From NCBI GenBank assembly GCA_029263215.1, contig JAJCXY010000057.1, positions 17,281-81,280 of the forward strand: DNA of 64,000 nucleotides. The letters run 5' to 3'. This DNA is from Acidimicrobiales bacterium. GTDB lineage: Bacteria > Actinomycetota > Acidimicrobiia > Acidimicrobiales > Aldehydirespiratoraceae. This document shows, one piece after another, positions 25,224 to 33,763 of this stretch (positions are counted from its first letter, which is position 1; every line of letters begins with the position of its first letter). The position numbers and the translations under genes were made by a program. The notes beneath the pieces are model-generated. The model did no database searches. It had not been told where the DNA came from and saw only the letters and a list, made by a program, of their open reading frames with translations.

Positions 25224-25706
25224 ATGTCGATCGATCCCAAAGAGTTCCGGCGGGTGCTCGGTCATTTCCCCACCGGAGTCACGGTGGTCACCGGCGCCGG
25301 CGACGAGGGACCGGCCGGAATGGCGATTGGTTCGTTCGCCAGCGTCTCGCTCGACCCGCCACTGGTGATGTTCTGCCCCGGCCGGGAATCGGGCAGCTGG
25401 CTCGACATCAAGGAGACCGGCTCGTTCTGCGTCAACGTGTTGACCAGCGACCAGGTCGAGGTTTGCGGCCTTTTCGCATCGAAGTCCGACGACCGGTTCG
25501 CTGGTATCGACTGGACCACCGAGGCCACGGGTTCGCCGGTTCTTCCCGGCTCGCTCGCCTGGATCGACTGTGAGCTGCACGCGATCCACGACGGCGGCGA
25601 TCACGACATCGTGGTGGGGCTGGTCAAGGCCATGGGTACCAGCACCGACGAGGTGGAGCCCCTGCTCTTCTTCCAGGGCGGCTACGGCCGCTTCGGCACG
25701 CTCTGA
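25224..25706 (+). CDS. Flavin reductase family (FMN-binding split-barrel) protein
   Basis: From ATG 25224, after AGGAG at 25213-25217, the product has 160 residues: EFRRVLGHFPTGVTVVTG, MAIGSFASVSLDPPLVMFCP, SWLDIKETGSFCVNVL, and FASKSDDRFAGIDW. This is the flavin:NAD(P)H reductase split barrel that supplies reduced flavin to monooxygenases, or acts as a small reductase. The C-terminus LLFFQGGYGRFG is typical. No oxygenase is adjacent. The next gene starts one base after its stop, so translation is probably coupled. Confidence 0.9.
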   Translation: MSIDPKEFRRVLGHFPTGVTVVTGAGDEGPAGMAIGSFASVSLDPPLVMFCPGRESGSWLDIKETGSFCVNVLTSDQVEVCGLFASKSDDRFAGIDWTTEATGSPVLPGSLAWIDCELHAIHDGGDHDIVVGLVKAMGTSTDEVEPLLFFQGGYGRFGTL

Positions 25707-25707
25707 G

Positions 25708-26226
25708 ATGGCTATCTACGCCCTCGGGGAACGGGTGCCCGACATCGACGACACCGCATACGTGCATCCCGATGCGGTCGTGATCGGAAGCGTCGTGCTC
25801 GGTCCGGGAGCATCGGTGTGGCCTCATGCGGTCATCCGCGGCGACGACAACACGATCAGCGTCGGCGAAGGATCATCGATCCAGGACGGTTCGGTTCTGC
25901 ACTGCACCCCTCAGGTGGTCACGACCGTCGGCAACTTCTGCACGATCGGGCATCTCGCCCATCTCGAAGGGTGCACGGTCCTCGACCATGCCCTCGTTGG
26001 TTCAGGAGCGATAGTGCTCCACGGGGCGGTGATCGGCCGTCATGCCCTGGTGGGCGCGGCTGCGCTGGTGCCGGGTGGGATGGAAGTGCCGGAGCGAGCC
26101 ATGGCGCTCGGTGTACCGGCCAAGATTCGTGCCGACGCTCTCCCGGAGTTCCACGCGAAGATGAATGTCGACACCTATATCCAGCGGGCCGAGCGGTTCC
26201 GCTCCGAACTGCGGCGGCTCGACTGA
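25708..26226 (+). CDS. Gamma-class carbonic anhydrase-like left-handed beta-helix protein
   Basis: The 172 residues show hexapeptide repeats, e.g. VHPDAVVIGSVVLGPGASVWPHAVIRGD and IGHLAHLEGC. Zn-ligand histidines expected of the gamma-carbonic anhydrase/YrdA family are visible in SVLHCTP and GHLAHL, with trimer Arg/Asp in VIRGD. The C-terminal helix (YIQRAERFRSELRRL) caps the helix. These cytoplasmic trimers bind Zn/Fe; carbonic anhydrase activity is known only for some. It is one base downstream of the flavin reductase stop and four bases before the phosphatase gene. Confidence 0.9.
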   Translation: MAIYALGERVPDIDDTAYVHPDAVVIGSVVLGPGASVWPHAVIRGDDNTISVGEGSSIQDGSVLHCTPQVVTTVGNFCTIGHLAHLEGCTVLDHALVGSGAIVLHGAVIGRHALVGAAALVPGGMEVPERAMALGVPAKIRADALPEFHAKMNVDTYIQRAERFRSELRRLD

Positions 26227-26230
26227 CGCG

Positions 26231-26797
26231 ATGAGGGCGCCGCTCAAGATTCTCGTGGTGTGCACCGCCAACGTGTGCCGTTCGCCCATGGCTGCCCACT
26301 TCCTGACCGCGGCGGCAGCCGACGCAGGACTCGAGGTCGAGGTGGCGTCGTCGGGCTTCTTGCTCGGCGACCAAACAGCTTCAGATGAGGTGCTCGCGGT
26401 GATGGGGGAGCGCGGGGTCGATCTGAGCTCGCACCGGTCGCGTCTGACCACTCCCGCGATGGTGGCCGAGGCTGATGTCGTCCTCACGATGGAACGCCGT
26501 CACGCCCGTGATCTCGTCCTGATGGCGCCGGGTCACTCCCGGCGGATCCACACCGTCGGCGGGGCCGTGGACCTCCTCGAAGCTGCCGACACCACCGGGA
26601 AAGGTCCGGCGGAGAAGCTCACCAGCATCGGCGAAGGACGGTCGACCGCGGCCCTGCTCGGCGTTGGCGAGGATGAGGTGGCCGATCCTTACGGGAGGGG
26701 GCGCAAGGAAAACCGTTCAGCCGCGTCGCACCTCGAAAGCCTCAGCGCCCGACTCATCAACGCCCTGATCGCCGACCAGGCTCCCTCGCCCGACTGA
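26231..26797 (+). CDS. Low-molecular-weight protein tyrosine phosphatase
   Basis: From ATG 26231, residues 10-18 are VCTANVCRS, the P-loop CX5R motif with nucleophile Cys11 and Arg17. GVDLSSHRSRLTTPAM, VVLTMERRH and the general-acid segment VADPYGRGRKE follow, as in LMW-PTPs. The protein is a little longer than the ~150-residue standard owing to an inserted loop around residues 115-150 (TTGKGPAEKLTSIGEGR). It should be cytoplasmic; targets include bacterial tyrosine kinases and exopolysaccharide systems in other species. Start follows the carbonic anhydrase-like stop by four bases. Confidence 0.88.
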   Translation: MRAPLKILVVCTANVCRSPMAAHFLTAAAADAGLEVEVASSGFLLGDQTASDEVLAVMGERGVDLSSHRSRLTTPAMVAEADVVLTMERRHARDLVLMAPGHSRRIHTVGGAVDLLEAADTTGKGPAEKLTSIGEGRSTAALLGVGEDEVADPYGRGRKENRSAASHLESLSARLINALIADQAPSPD

Positions 26798-26842
26798 GCC
26801 ATCCGACCCAGGCCTGAGGAACCGGGCCGGATGAACCACGGG

Positions 26843-26904
26843 TGTAGGCCGAAATACCTACAGGTCGGCCGGGGAAGGGTCGAAGCTCCGCCTGTGGGAG
26901 CACC
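26843..26904 (+). other. Possible structured leader RNA before the second DUF1800 gene
   Basis: Two inverted repeats lie here: TGTAGG/CCTACA (26843-26848, 26857-26862; loop CCGAAATA) and GGT-cgaa-GCTCC/GGAGC-ACC (26878-26904). Only one candidate start codon (26831) precedes them. If translation begins at 26951 they would be in a 5' leader. I could not match them to a known riboswitch. Confidence 0.25.
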
Positions 26905-26950
26905 AATTTCGCCGCGGCACCGGCCTGCCGCCGATGAGATACCAGCCGGC

Positions 26951-28777
26951 ATGACCCTGCTCTACGCAGACCTGCCCGAGCAGTCCGAGCCAGAACGCCC
27001 CGACCGTCGGAGGCTGGAAGCCCTCGCGGTGCTGCTCGCCGGTGCGGGCGCGGCAGTCGCCGGATTTGGTGTTGTCGAGCCCTTGCTTCGGTCCCGCCGC
27101 CGGCCCGGCGACGAGTGGACGTCTCCGCGCGAATCCCCGGTGGAATCGACGGCCCCGGGGATCGAGCGAGTGGTCGCGCCGGCTGTGGATACACCGATGC
27201 TTGTCGGCCCGGCAACGGAAATGCAGTACCCGCCGATCGACCTCACCGAAGGAGCAGCCACGATCGTCAACTCGGTGCCCGATCCGGCGCCGCTTCCCGG
27301 CGCCGGTGTTGAGCCACGGTTGGTGGTCACCCGACCGGCACCGGTGGAGATCAAGCCCATCACCCCTGTCACCACCGTTGCTCCGACCCCGAGCACGACA
27401 ACCACCCCGGTGCCGGCCTCGACGGTGCCGACCACAACGGTTCCGACGGCCGCGCCGACCACCACCGCGCCGACCACCACCGCTCCAACCACCACCATTC
27501 CAACCCCATCGAGCCCATCGGTGGCGGTGCAACAATTGGCGCTCACGGCAGGGTTCACCCTCACCACGGCGATGAGCCAGGCTCTGACCGAAACGGGTCT
27601 CGAGGGCTGGGTCGATTCCCAACTCGAAGTCGACTCCGTACCCGACCCCGGCGTGAACGAGGCCCTGATCGGTTTCGACCTGCTCGATGCCGATCCGGTC
27701 GAGCTGGCCGCCGCGGGCCTCGGGCCGGTGGCCCTGTCGCAGGTTCGCTGGGCCGCGTTCGTACGGATGCTCGTGGGTGAACGCCAGGTCCACGATCAGA
27801 TATCCGGACTCTGGCGTGAGTTCTTCGCCGTCCATGGTGACGCGGCCGATCTCGTCGGTCTCGAGCAGACCATCCGTCGTCATGCACTCGGCCCCTACGT
27901 CGACCTGCTCACCTCGGTCTTGGCCACACCGTTGATCCGAAGGGCCTACGCCCTCCCGGATGACGCCACCGCCGACGATCTCATCGACTCCGGATTCGTT
28001 CGCGATCTCCTCGAGCGGTTCACTCTCGGCGACTCCGAAGTATTCGACGAGGACGAGATCGAGGGGCTGGCGATCGATCTGGCCGCAGGCACCGCCGTGG
28101 CGAATAGCCGACTCGCTGAATTGTGCGGTCGCCCCGAGACCGCCGCCCACATCGGCGGAGCGGTGGTGTCTCGTTTCTTGGGCTCCCGAATGCCCGCAGT
28201 GTCGAGCCGCGCCCATGAGGTCTTCGCCTCCTCGGGAGACATCGGAGCGGTGGTGCGGGCCACCCTCCTCGAAGGTGTCGGCCACGCAGACGCCGACCGA
28301 ACACGAAGTGGCGAACTCTGGCTCCGCGCCGCGCTTCGCTCGGTGGTGGGTGATGTGGTCGTCGGTGGTCAGTGGAATGGGGACGACCCCGGAAGCATCG
28401 CGGGCATGCTCCGCACGCTGGGGGCCGAGCCGGGAACAGGAGTATCCGATGACGACGCCGACTGGGAGACGTCGACCGCGATCCAGGCCCGCTGGGTCGT
28501 GGCGCGTCGGCTCGTCGGTGACAGTGGGGTGGGGGCTTCGGTGGATCTGGCAGGGTTTGCTCCGGAGCCCCCACTCCCCGCCGCCCACCTGCTCGACGGG
28601 CTTTTCGAGCGGCTGGGAACCCAACAGGACGATCATGAGCGCGAAGCACTGCTGATCTACCTGGGGGTGGAACACGACGAGCTCATCGCAAGTGTCGATC
28701 CTGGCGCAGCTGCGGATCTCGCCGCTCTGGTCCTCAGCTTTCCGCGCTTTCAGCGCCGATCTGGTGGGAACTCATGA
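26951..28777 (+). CDS. Divergent DUF1800-like protein with membrane anchor and Thr/Pro-rich stalk
   Basis: The frame is open from ATG 26831; I prefer ATG 26951 (608 residues), which leaves a short charged N-terminus before an anchor (LEALAVLLAGAGAAVAGFGVV). A long Pro/Thr-rich stretch (~130-190) follows. The C-terminal ~400 residues resemble DUF1800: LTLTAGFTLTTAMSQAL replaces the family N-terminus and GLWREFFAVHG matches the W-x-HFAV region in degenerate form. NENYGRELLELYT is not recognisable, so catalytic potential may be lost. It is coupled by four bases to a DUF1501 gene, mirroring the pair at 5831-8412. Confidence 0.7.
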   Translation: MTLLYADLPEQSEPERPDRRRLEALAVLLAGAGAAVAGFGVVEPLLRSRRRPGDEWTSPRESPVESTAPGIERVVAPAVDTPMLVGPATEMQYPPIDLTEGAATIVNSVPDPAPLPGAGVEPRLVVTRPAPVEIKPITPVTTVAPTPSTTTTPVPASTVPTTTVPTAAPTTTAPTTTAPTTTIPTPSSPSVAVQQLALTAGFTLTTAMSQALTETGLEGWVDSQLEVDSVPDPGVNEALIGFDLLDADPVELAAAGLGPVALSQVRWAAFVRMLVGERQVHDQISGLWREFFAVHGDAADLVGLEQTIRRHALGPYVDLLTSVLATPLIRRAYALPDDATADDLIDSGFVRDLLERFTLGDSEVFDEDEIEGLAIDLAAGTAVANSRLAELCGRPETAAHIGGAVVSRFLGSRMPAVSSRAHEVFASSGDIGAVVRATLLEGVGHADADRTRSGELWLRAALRSVVGDVVVGGQWNGDDPGSIAGMLRTLGAEPGTGVSDDDADWETSTAIQARWVVARRLVGDSGVGASVDLAGFAPEPPLPAAHLLDGLFERLGTQQDDHEREALLIYLGVEHDELIASVDPGAAADLAALVLSFPRFQRRSGGNS

Positions 28778-30048
28778 GCATTGGCCTCAGTCGGCGTGCT
28801 TTCCTGGGACGGGCGGCAGGAACTGGTCTCGGCGGAGCGGTGCTGATGGCCGCTCCGGCGGTGGCCGAGGGTCACCTCGGCACCGAGGAGGATAGTCCGG
28901 AGGATGGCGTCTCGGGAACGGTCGTGGTGGTCACGCTCGTAGGTGGTGCCGACGGACTCGGGGTATTGGTGCCTCACCAGAGCTCTGACTACTACCGGCT
29001 TCGCCCGTCGATCGCCATCCAACCGCCGGGAGAACCACACGGTGCGATCCCGTTCGTGGATGGTTGGGGCCTTCACCCCGCGTTGGCCCCCCTGGTCAAC
29101 GAGACAGGAGGGGCTGGGCTGGGGCTCATCGCAGGGGTGGGACTCCGAAACCCACCACGGAGCAGGAGCCATAGAGCATCGATCAGAGAGCTACATCAGC
29201 AAGCCGGAGATCGAAAGGGTCGCGGCACGGCACTGCTCGAACACAGTGAGCTCGGCGCGAGCACTGCTTGGTGGTTCGGTCCGGACCGACACGACCTGTT
29301 TCGAGGCCTGGTCCGTGGGGCCGGAGGGCGCCGACCAAGCGATGCGCTGGCTCGATACCAGGATGCTGCCGCGGCCCGCCGGGCACTGGGCCACGCGTTC
29401 GAAGACAGCGAGTCGATGGCGCCCGCGGCGATGGGAGCGCTGGCTGCCTCCACCCGCTGGTCAGGAGTCGACTGGGATTCGGCCGGCTCGCCCGCGGATC
29501 GGGACTACCCGCCGGGCGAATTCGGTGATGCTCTCAGCGCCATCGCCGACATGGTGCGCTCTGGAGGCGGGCTGCACCTGGTCGCCGTCGACCAGCAGGG
29601 CTACGACACCCATCGAAACCAGGGTGACGGTGCCGCCGGCGTGCTGGCGGTCCGCCTGGCCGAACTGGCGCGGGGCCTGGGGTCGTTCTGGGCCGATCTC
29701 GGCGCCAGCGCCGATGATGTCTCGGTGGTGGTGGTGAGCGAATTCGGGCGCACGGTGCACGAGAACCGCCGCGGTGGCACCAATCACGGCAGCGGCGGAG
29801 TGGCACTGGTGCTCGACGAAGGCGTGCGGCCGGGTGTGCACGGGCTTGGCGAAGATCCTGTCCCGAACCTAGCGCGCGGTTCCTGGCCGGTCACCACTGA
29901 CGTCCACGATGTACTTGCCGAGGTCCTCTGGCGGCGCCGGTGGACGGTCCCGGAAATCGACGAGCATGGCCCCGAGGTCGGTGAATCGCAGGCTTCTGCT
30001 GGGGTCATGCTGTTTTCGGCGGGAGAGAGGGTCGACCCGGCCGTTTGA
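28774..30048 (+). CDS. DUF1501 family protein (second copy) with Tat-like signal
   Basis: The 424-residue protein begins MSIGLSRRAFLGRAAGTGLGG, a twin-arginine-like signal, then VVVVTLVGGADGLGVLVPHQ, corresponding to the first DUF1501 block. The Ser/Asp pattern is altered: the first copy's MSGGND is GGADGL here. QQGYDTHRNQGDGAAG and VVVSEFGRTVHENRRGGTNHGSGG match the later metal-region blocks. It overlaps the DUF1800-like gene by four bases. Function unknown; probably exported. A 62-base gap separates it from sufB. Confidence 0.83.
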   Translation: MSIGLSRRAFLGRAAGTGLGGAVLMAAPAVAEGHLGTEEDSPEDGVSGTVVVVTLVGGADGLGVLVPHQSSDYYRLRPSIAIQPPGEPHGAIPFVDGWGLHPALAPLVNETGGAGLGLIAGVGLRNPPRSRSHRASIRELHQQAGDRKGRGTALLEHSELGASTAWWFGPDRHDLFRGLVRGAGGRRPSDALARYQDAAAARRALGHAFEDSESMAPAAMGALAASTRWSGVDWDSAGSPADRDYPPGEFGDALSAIADMVRSGGGLHLVAVDQQGYDTHRNQGDGAAGVLAVRLAELARGLGSFWADLGASADDVSVVVVSEFGRTVHENRRGGTNHGSGGVALVLDEGVRPGVHGLGEDPVPNLARGSWPVTTDVHDVLAEVLWRRRWTVPEIDEHGPEVGESQASAGVMLFSAGERVDPAV

Positions 30049-30055
30049 GTTGTTA

Positions 30056-30067
30056 CTATCCACGTAG
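30056..30067 (+). promoter_or_regulatory. SUF-shared inverted repeat upstream of sufB
   Basis: CTATccacGTAG, flanked as A-CTAT-N4-GTAGGAGAAATT, lies 44 bases before ATG 30111. It matches the elements upstream of sufD (32101-32112) and of the second sufC (61875-61886). See findings. Confidence 0.55.
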
Positions 30068-30110
30068 GAGAAATTCCCTTTGGTCTTCTGCCTCGTGAAG
30101 GAGCAGCTAC

Positions 30111-31514
30111 ATGGCCTCGACCGACATCGGTTTGGACCTCGGCAAATACCAACTCGGCTGGTCTGATGAAGAGGACTACGTCTTCAAGCCCAAGAAGGGG
30201 ATCAACGACGAGATCCTGCGCGAGATGTCGTGGCTCAAGGGCGAGCCCGAGTGGATGCTCGACTTCCGCCTGAAGTCCTTCCAGCGATTCGGCCGTCGCC
30301 CGATGCCCAACTGGGGCGGCGACACCTCCGGTCTCGACTTCGACGACATCTACTACTACATCAAGCCCACGGAGTCGCTCAGCGACGACTGGGACGATGT
30401 TCCGGAGTCGATCAAGAACACCTACGAGAAGCTCGGCATCCCCGAGGCGGAGCGCAAATACCTGGCCGGAGTTACCGCGCAATATGAAAGCGAAGTGGTT
30501 TACCACCGCAACCGTGAGGATCTCGAAGCTCAGGGTGTGCTGTTCTCCGACATGGACACGGCGCTGAAGGAATACCCCGAACTCGTGAAGCAGTACATGG
30601 GCAAGATCATCCCGCCCAACGACAACAAGTTTTCCGCGCTAAACAGCGCGGCCTGGTCCGGAGGTTCGTTCATCTACGTGCCACCGGGCGTCGAGGTCGA
30701 GATGCCCCTGCAGGCCTACTTCCGGATCAACGCGGAAAACATGGGCCAGTTCGAACGCACCCTGATCATTGCCGACGAGGGCTCTCAGGTTCACTACATC
30801 GAGGGCTGCTCGGCTCCCACCTACACATCCGACTCGCTGCATTCTGCGGTGGTGGAGATCGTGGTAAAGCCCTCGGCGAGGGTCACCTACACCACCATCC
30901 AGAACTGGTCCGACAACGTCTACAACCTCGTCACCAAGCGGGCCTACGTCGAAGCCGAAGGCCATATGGAGTGGATCGACGGCAATATCGGTAGCCGCCT
31001 CACCATGAAGTACCCGGCTGTGGTGCTCGCCGGCCCCAAGGCCTCCGGCGAGGTGTTGTCGGTGGCTTACGCCGGGCGAAACCAGCACCAGGACACGGGC
31101 GCGAAGATGATCCACGCGGCTCCGGAGACCACCTCGAAGATCGTGTCGAAGTCGATCTCGAAGGATGCCGGGCGCACTTCCTACCGGGGCCTGATCCGGG
31201 TGGAAGACGACGCCTACGGCTGCAAGAGCCATGTCCAGTGCGATGCCCTGATCCTCGACGACGACTCGGTCTCCGACACTTACCCCTACATGGAGGTCGG
31301 CTCCGGCGACGCGGTGATCGGCCACGAAGCCACGGTGTCGAAGGTGGCCGACGAGCAGCTGTTCTACCTCCAGAGCAGGGGACTCACCGAAGAACAGGCC
31401 ATGGGAATGATCGTCAATGGCTTCATCGAACCGATCACGCGCACCCTGCCGATGGAGTACGCGGTGGAGTGGAGTCGCCTCATCGAACTCCAGATGGAGG
31501 GCAGCGTGGGCTGA
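30111..31514 (+). CDS. sufB: SufB, Fe-S cluster assembly scaffold
   Basis: The 467-residue protein follows SufB end to end: [93 protein letters not shown], and [31 protein letters not shown], ending with the scaffold region [19 protein letters not shown]. SufB forms the scaffold with SufC and SufD that builds [4Fe-4S] clusters in the cytoplasm. AGGAG nine bases before ATG 30111 sets the start. It leads the plus-strand SUF cluster. Confidence 0.96.
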   Translation: MASTDIGLDLGKYQLGWSDEEDYVFKPKKGINDEILREMSWLKGEPEWMLDFRLKSFQRFGRRPMPNWGGDTSGLDFDDIYYYIKPTESLSDDWDDVPESIKNTYEKLGIPEAERKYLAGVTAQYESEVVYHRNREDLEAQGVLFSDMDTALKEYPELVKQYMGKIIPPNDNKFSALNSAAWSGGSFIYVPPGVEVEMPLQAYFRINAENMGQFERTLIIADEGSQVHYIEGCSAPTYTSDSLHSAVVEIVVKPSARVTYTTIQNWSDNVYNLVTKRAYVEAEGHMEWIDGNIGSRLTMKYPAVVLAGPKASGEVLSVAYAGRNQHQDTGAKMIHAAPETTSKIVSKSISKDAGRTSYRGLIRVEDDAYGCKSHVQCDALILDDDSVSDTYPYMEVGSGDAVIGHEATVSKVADEQLFYLQSRGLTEEQAMGMIVNGFIEPITRTLPMEYAVEWSRLIELQMEGSVG

Positions 31515-31592
31515 GCCCACAGAGTCCTTCGCTCAACGCCGGCGGGCCTCGAGAACGGGGCCTCTGCCGCTTGACGGCTCCGATGCGGCACA

Positions 31593-32069
31593 ATGAACCG
31601 CATGCCGATGCGTCAGGACTGCAAGTTCTTCGAGTCTCGTACCTATCCCAACGGTGACACCGTGCGGAAATGCGACCTCGACCTTGCCCCCGAGGCGCCT
31701 TGGCGGTGTCCCGACGACTGCCCGAAGTACACCCGTCGTATGGCCGACGTGAACTGGTCGCACGGTTCGTTGGTCACTCCGGAGACGCCACCCGAACCCG
31801 CTGGTCTCGGTGAGGACGATTCGATCGCGGCCCTGCTCGATGCCGCGGAGAACATCATCAACGGTGCGGTTCCCGGCACCCTCGCCGATCTGGAGGCGGA
31901 GCGAAAGAAACGACGCAAGAAGGGTCTCGGCCGGCTGAAGCGCGACAAGGGCGACCCGCCGCCCGGAGGCATGACGCCACCGGGTCAGAAAGGCCCCAAG
32001 GGCCGAAAGTCCGGCGATGGCGAGGGTTTGGGCGAGAAGTTCCGCCGCCGCTACCGAGACGGTCGCTGA
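31593..32069 (+). CDS. Cys4 small protein of unknown function between sufB and sufD
   Basis: The 158-residue product has an N-terminal Cys4 unit, Cys10-x16-Cys27-x11-Cys39-x3-Cys43 (DCKFFESR, RKCDLDL, WRCPDDCPKY), then a linker, a hydrophobic helix (AALLDAAENIINGAV), and a very basic, Gly/Pro-rich tail (EAERKKRRKKGLGRLKRD onward). The cysteines could bind zinc or an Fe-S cluster. Another in-frame start lies at 31602. No family was recognised. Position inside the SUF cluster implies a role in cluster assembly or its regulation (inference). Confidence 0.7.
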   Translation: MNRMPMRQDCKFFESRTYPNGDTVRKCDLDLAPEAPWRCPDDCPKYTRRMADVNWSHGSLVTPETPPEPAGLGEDDSIAALLDAAENIINGAVPGTLADLEAERKKRRKKGLGRLKRDKGDPPPGGMTPPGQKGPKGRKSGDGEGLGEKFRRRYRDGR

Positions 32070-32100
32070 CAGGGCTCCCGCGGCGGGTGGGGCATTAGCA

Positions 32101-32112
32101 CTACGTCGGTAG
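32101..32112 (+). promoter_or_regulatory. SUF-shared inverted repeat at the sufD start
   Basis: CTACgtcgGTAG, followed directly by GATAAATG, places the right arm and its GTAGGA next to ATG 32118; GTAGGA may double as the sufD ribosome-binding site. It shares sequence with the sufB and second-sufC elements. Confidence 0.55.
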
Positions 32113-32117
32113 GATAA

Positions 32118-33443
32118 ATGACTGTTGTGGCCGGCCCCGGGCCCGTTCGAAAGACGATTCAGTTGACCGCATTTTCCCCCGATGCAGCTCGCGCGTTGGC
32201 CGGCCCCGCCTGGCTGGCGGATCGGCGCGTGGCTGCCGCCGAAGCGTTCGCCGCTTCCCCGAAACCCGATACCTCAGCCGAGGAATGGCGCTACAGCCTG
32301 ATCGACGAACTCGACCTCGATCGCTACAGCCCATCGAGCGAGTTCGGCGATGCACCCATGCCCCGCCTCGACGTCGAGCCTGCCGCGATGGTGCGCTGCG
32401 TCAACGGCCACGTGGTGGCGGTCGACATCGACGCAGAGGTCGCCGCAGCCGGTGTGCACGTGGGAATCCTCAGTGAGCACCCCGCCGCAGCTGAGCGTCT
32501 CGGTGCGGTGAGTTCAGAAGCAGGCGACTACTTCACCCTGCTCAACGACGCCTTCGCCGAGGAACCCATCCTCGTCGACATCCCTGATGGCGTGATCGTC
32601 GATCGTCCGATCGTCATAACCCACCACGCCGCCGGTGAGGGCAGTGCTGCCTTTCCCCGCCTGGTGGTGAGGGTGGGGGAGAACGCTCAGGCCGACATCC
32701 TCGACCAGCACACGTCCAACGACACCGAATCGATCCTGATGTGTCCGGTGGTCGAACTCGACGTCGCCCCCGCGGGACGGCTCGGTTATCTCAAGGTGCA
32801 AGAGCAGGGGGCCGGCACGTGGCAGTTCGGCAGCGTGCTCGCGCGTGCCGACCGCGACGCCACGATCAAGGCCGCCACGGCCGCGTTCGGTGGTGCCTAC
32901 GCGCGCACGAGGGCCGATACCCGCCTGGTTGGTCAGGGCGCCCACGGCGATCTCATGGCCGTCTACTTCGGTGAAGACACCCAGACCCTGGATTTCCGCA
33001 CCTACCAGGATCATGTCGCCCCCGACACGACCTCCAACCTCCTCTACAAGGGTGTGTTGGCCGGTAAGGCTCGCAGCATCTATACCGGCCTGATCCGAGT
33101 GCGGCCCGAAGCACGCGGCACCAACGCCTACCAGACCAACCGCAACCTGAAGCTCAGCGACGAGGCCTGGGCCGAGTCGGTACCCAATCTAGAGATCGAA
33201 AACAACGATGTGCGGTGCAGCCACGCATCGACGGTCAACCCGGTCGATGAGGATCAGCGCTTCTATCTCGAAAGCCGGGGCGTGCCCACAGGCGAGGCCG
33301 AGCGTCTGATCGTGGCCGGATTCCTCGACGAGGTGCTCCAAGCAGTGCCGCTGCCATCCGCAGCACCAGCGTTGAGGTTGGCCGTGGCTGCGAAACTGAC
33401 CCGCCAACGCCAGAGCGAGACCGAAGCGAGCGAGGAATCATGA
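32118..33443 (+). CDS. sufD: SufD, Fe-S cluster assembly protein
   Basis: The 441 residues match the SufD/SufB C-terminal beta-helix family: SAEEWRYSLIDELDLDRY near the N-terminus (as in SufD), VDRPIVITHHAAG, DILDQHTSN, and ENNDVRCSHASTVNPVDEDQRFYLESRGVP. Compared with SufB, the cluster-binding Cys/Glu sites are not conserved, as expected. With SufB and SufC it forms the SufBC2D complex that helps acquire iron. Stop overlaps the Rieske gene by four bases. Confidence 0.93.
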   Translation: MTVVAGPGPVRKTIQLTAFSPDAARALAGPAWLADRRVAAAEAFAASPKPDTSAEEWRYSLIDELDLDRYSPSSEFGDAPMPRLDVEPAAMVRCVNGHVVAVDIDAEVAAAGVHVGILSEHPAAAERLGAVSSEAGDYFTLLNDAFAEEPILVDIPDGVIVDRPIVITHHAAGEGSAAFPRLVVRVGENAQADILDQHTSNDTESILMCPVVELDVAPAGRLGYLKVQEQGAGTWQFGSVLARADRDATIKAATAAFGGAYARTRADTRLVGQGAHGDLMAVYFGEDTQTLDFRTYQDHVAPDTTSNLLYKGVLAGKARSIYTGLIRVRPEARGTNAYQTNRNLKLSDEAWAESVPNLEIENNDVRCSHASTVNPVDEDQRFYLESRGVPTGEAERLIVAGFLDEVLQAVPLPSAAPALRLAVAAKLTRQRQSETEASEES

Positions 33444-33763
33444 GCACCCACGTGCTGTTCGGACTCGACGAGATCGAAGCGGGCACCGCTCGCAAGGTCG
33501 AGGTCGCCGGCGTAGCGATCGCGATCGTGCGGATCGGCGACGACGTATATGCGTTGGGCGACACATGCAGTCACGCCGAAGTCTCGCTCTCGGAAGGGTT
33601 CGTGGAACCCGACGAATGCGCGATCGAATGCGGGCGGCACGGCGCCTTGTTCGATCTCACCACCGGTGAGCCCCTAACGCTCCCGGCGGTTCGTCCCGTC
33701 CCCGTCTACGAGGTGGGCGTCGTCGACGGGCGGGTCCAGCTCACCTTGGAGGGAGAATCATGA
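33440..33763 (+). CDS. Rieske-type [2Fe-2S] ferredoxin in the suf operon
   Basis: The 107-residue protein has both Rieske ligand pairs: CSH in DTCSHAEVSLSEG and CGRH in ECGRHGALFDL, the CxH...CxxH arrangement of NirD/dioxygenase-type ferredoxins. It is soluble (no signal or membrane segment). It is coupled to sufD upstream and sufC downstream by four-base overlaps, so a role in electron delivery during cluster assembly is likely but not shown. Dioxygenase ferredoxin subunit is the formal alternative; no oxygenase is near. Confidence 0.88.
   Translation: MSTHVLFGLDEIEAGTARKVEVAGVAIAIVRIGDDVYALGDTCSHAEVSLSEGFVEPDECAIECGRHGALFDLTTGEPLTLPAVRPVPVYEVGVVDGRVQLTLEGES

Noticed and set aside
26843..26904. 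Known riboswitch class (ydaO/c-di-AMP, GEMM/c-di-GMP, SAM)
   Set aside because: Stems are present, but conserved core bases of these classes were not found.
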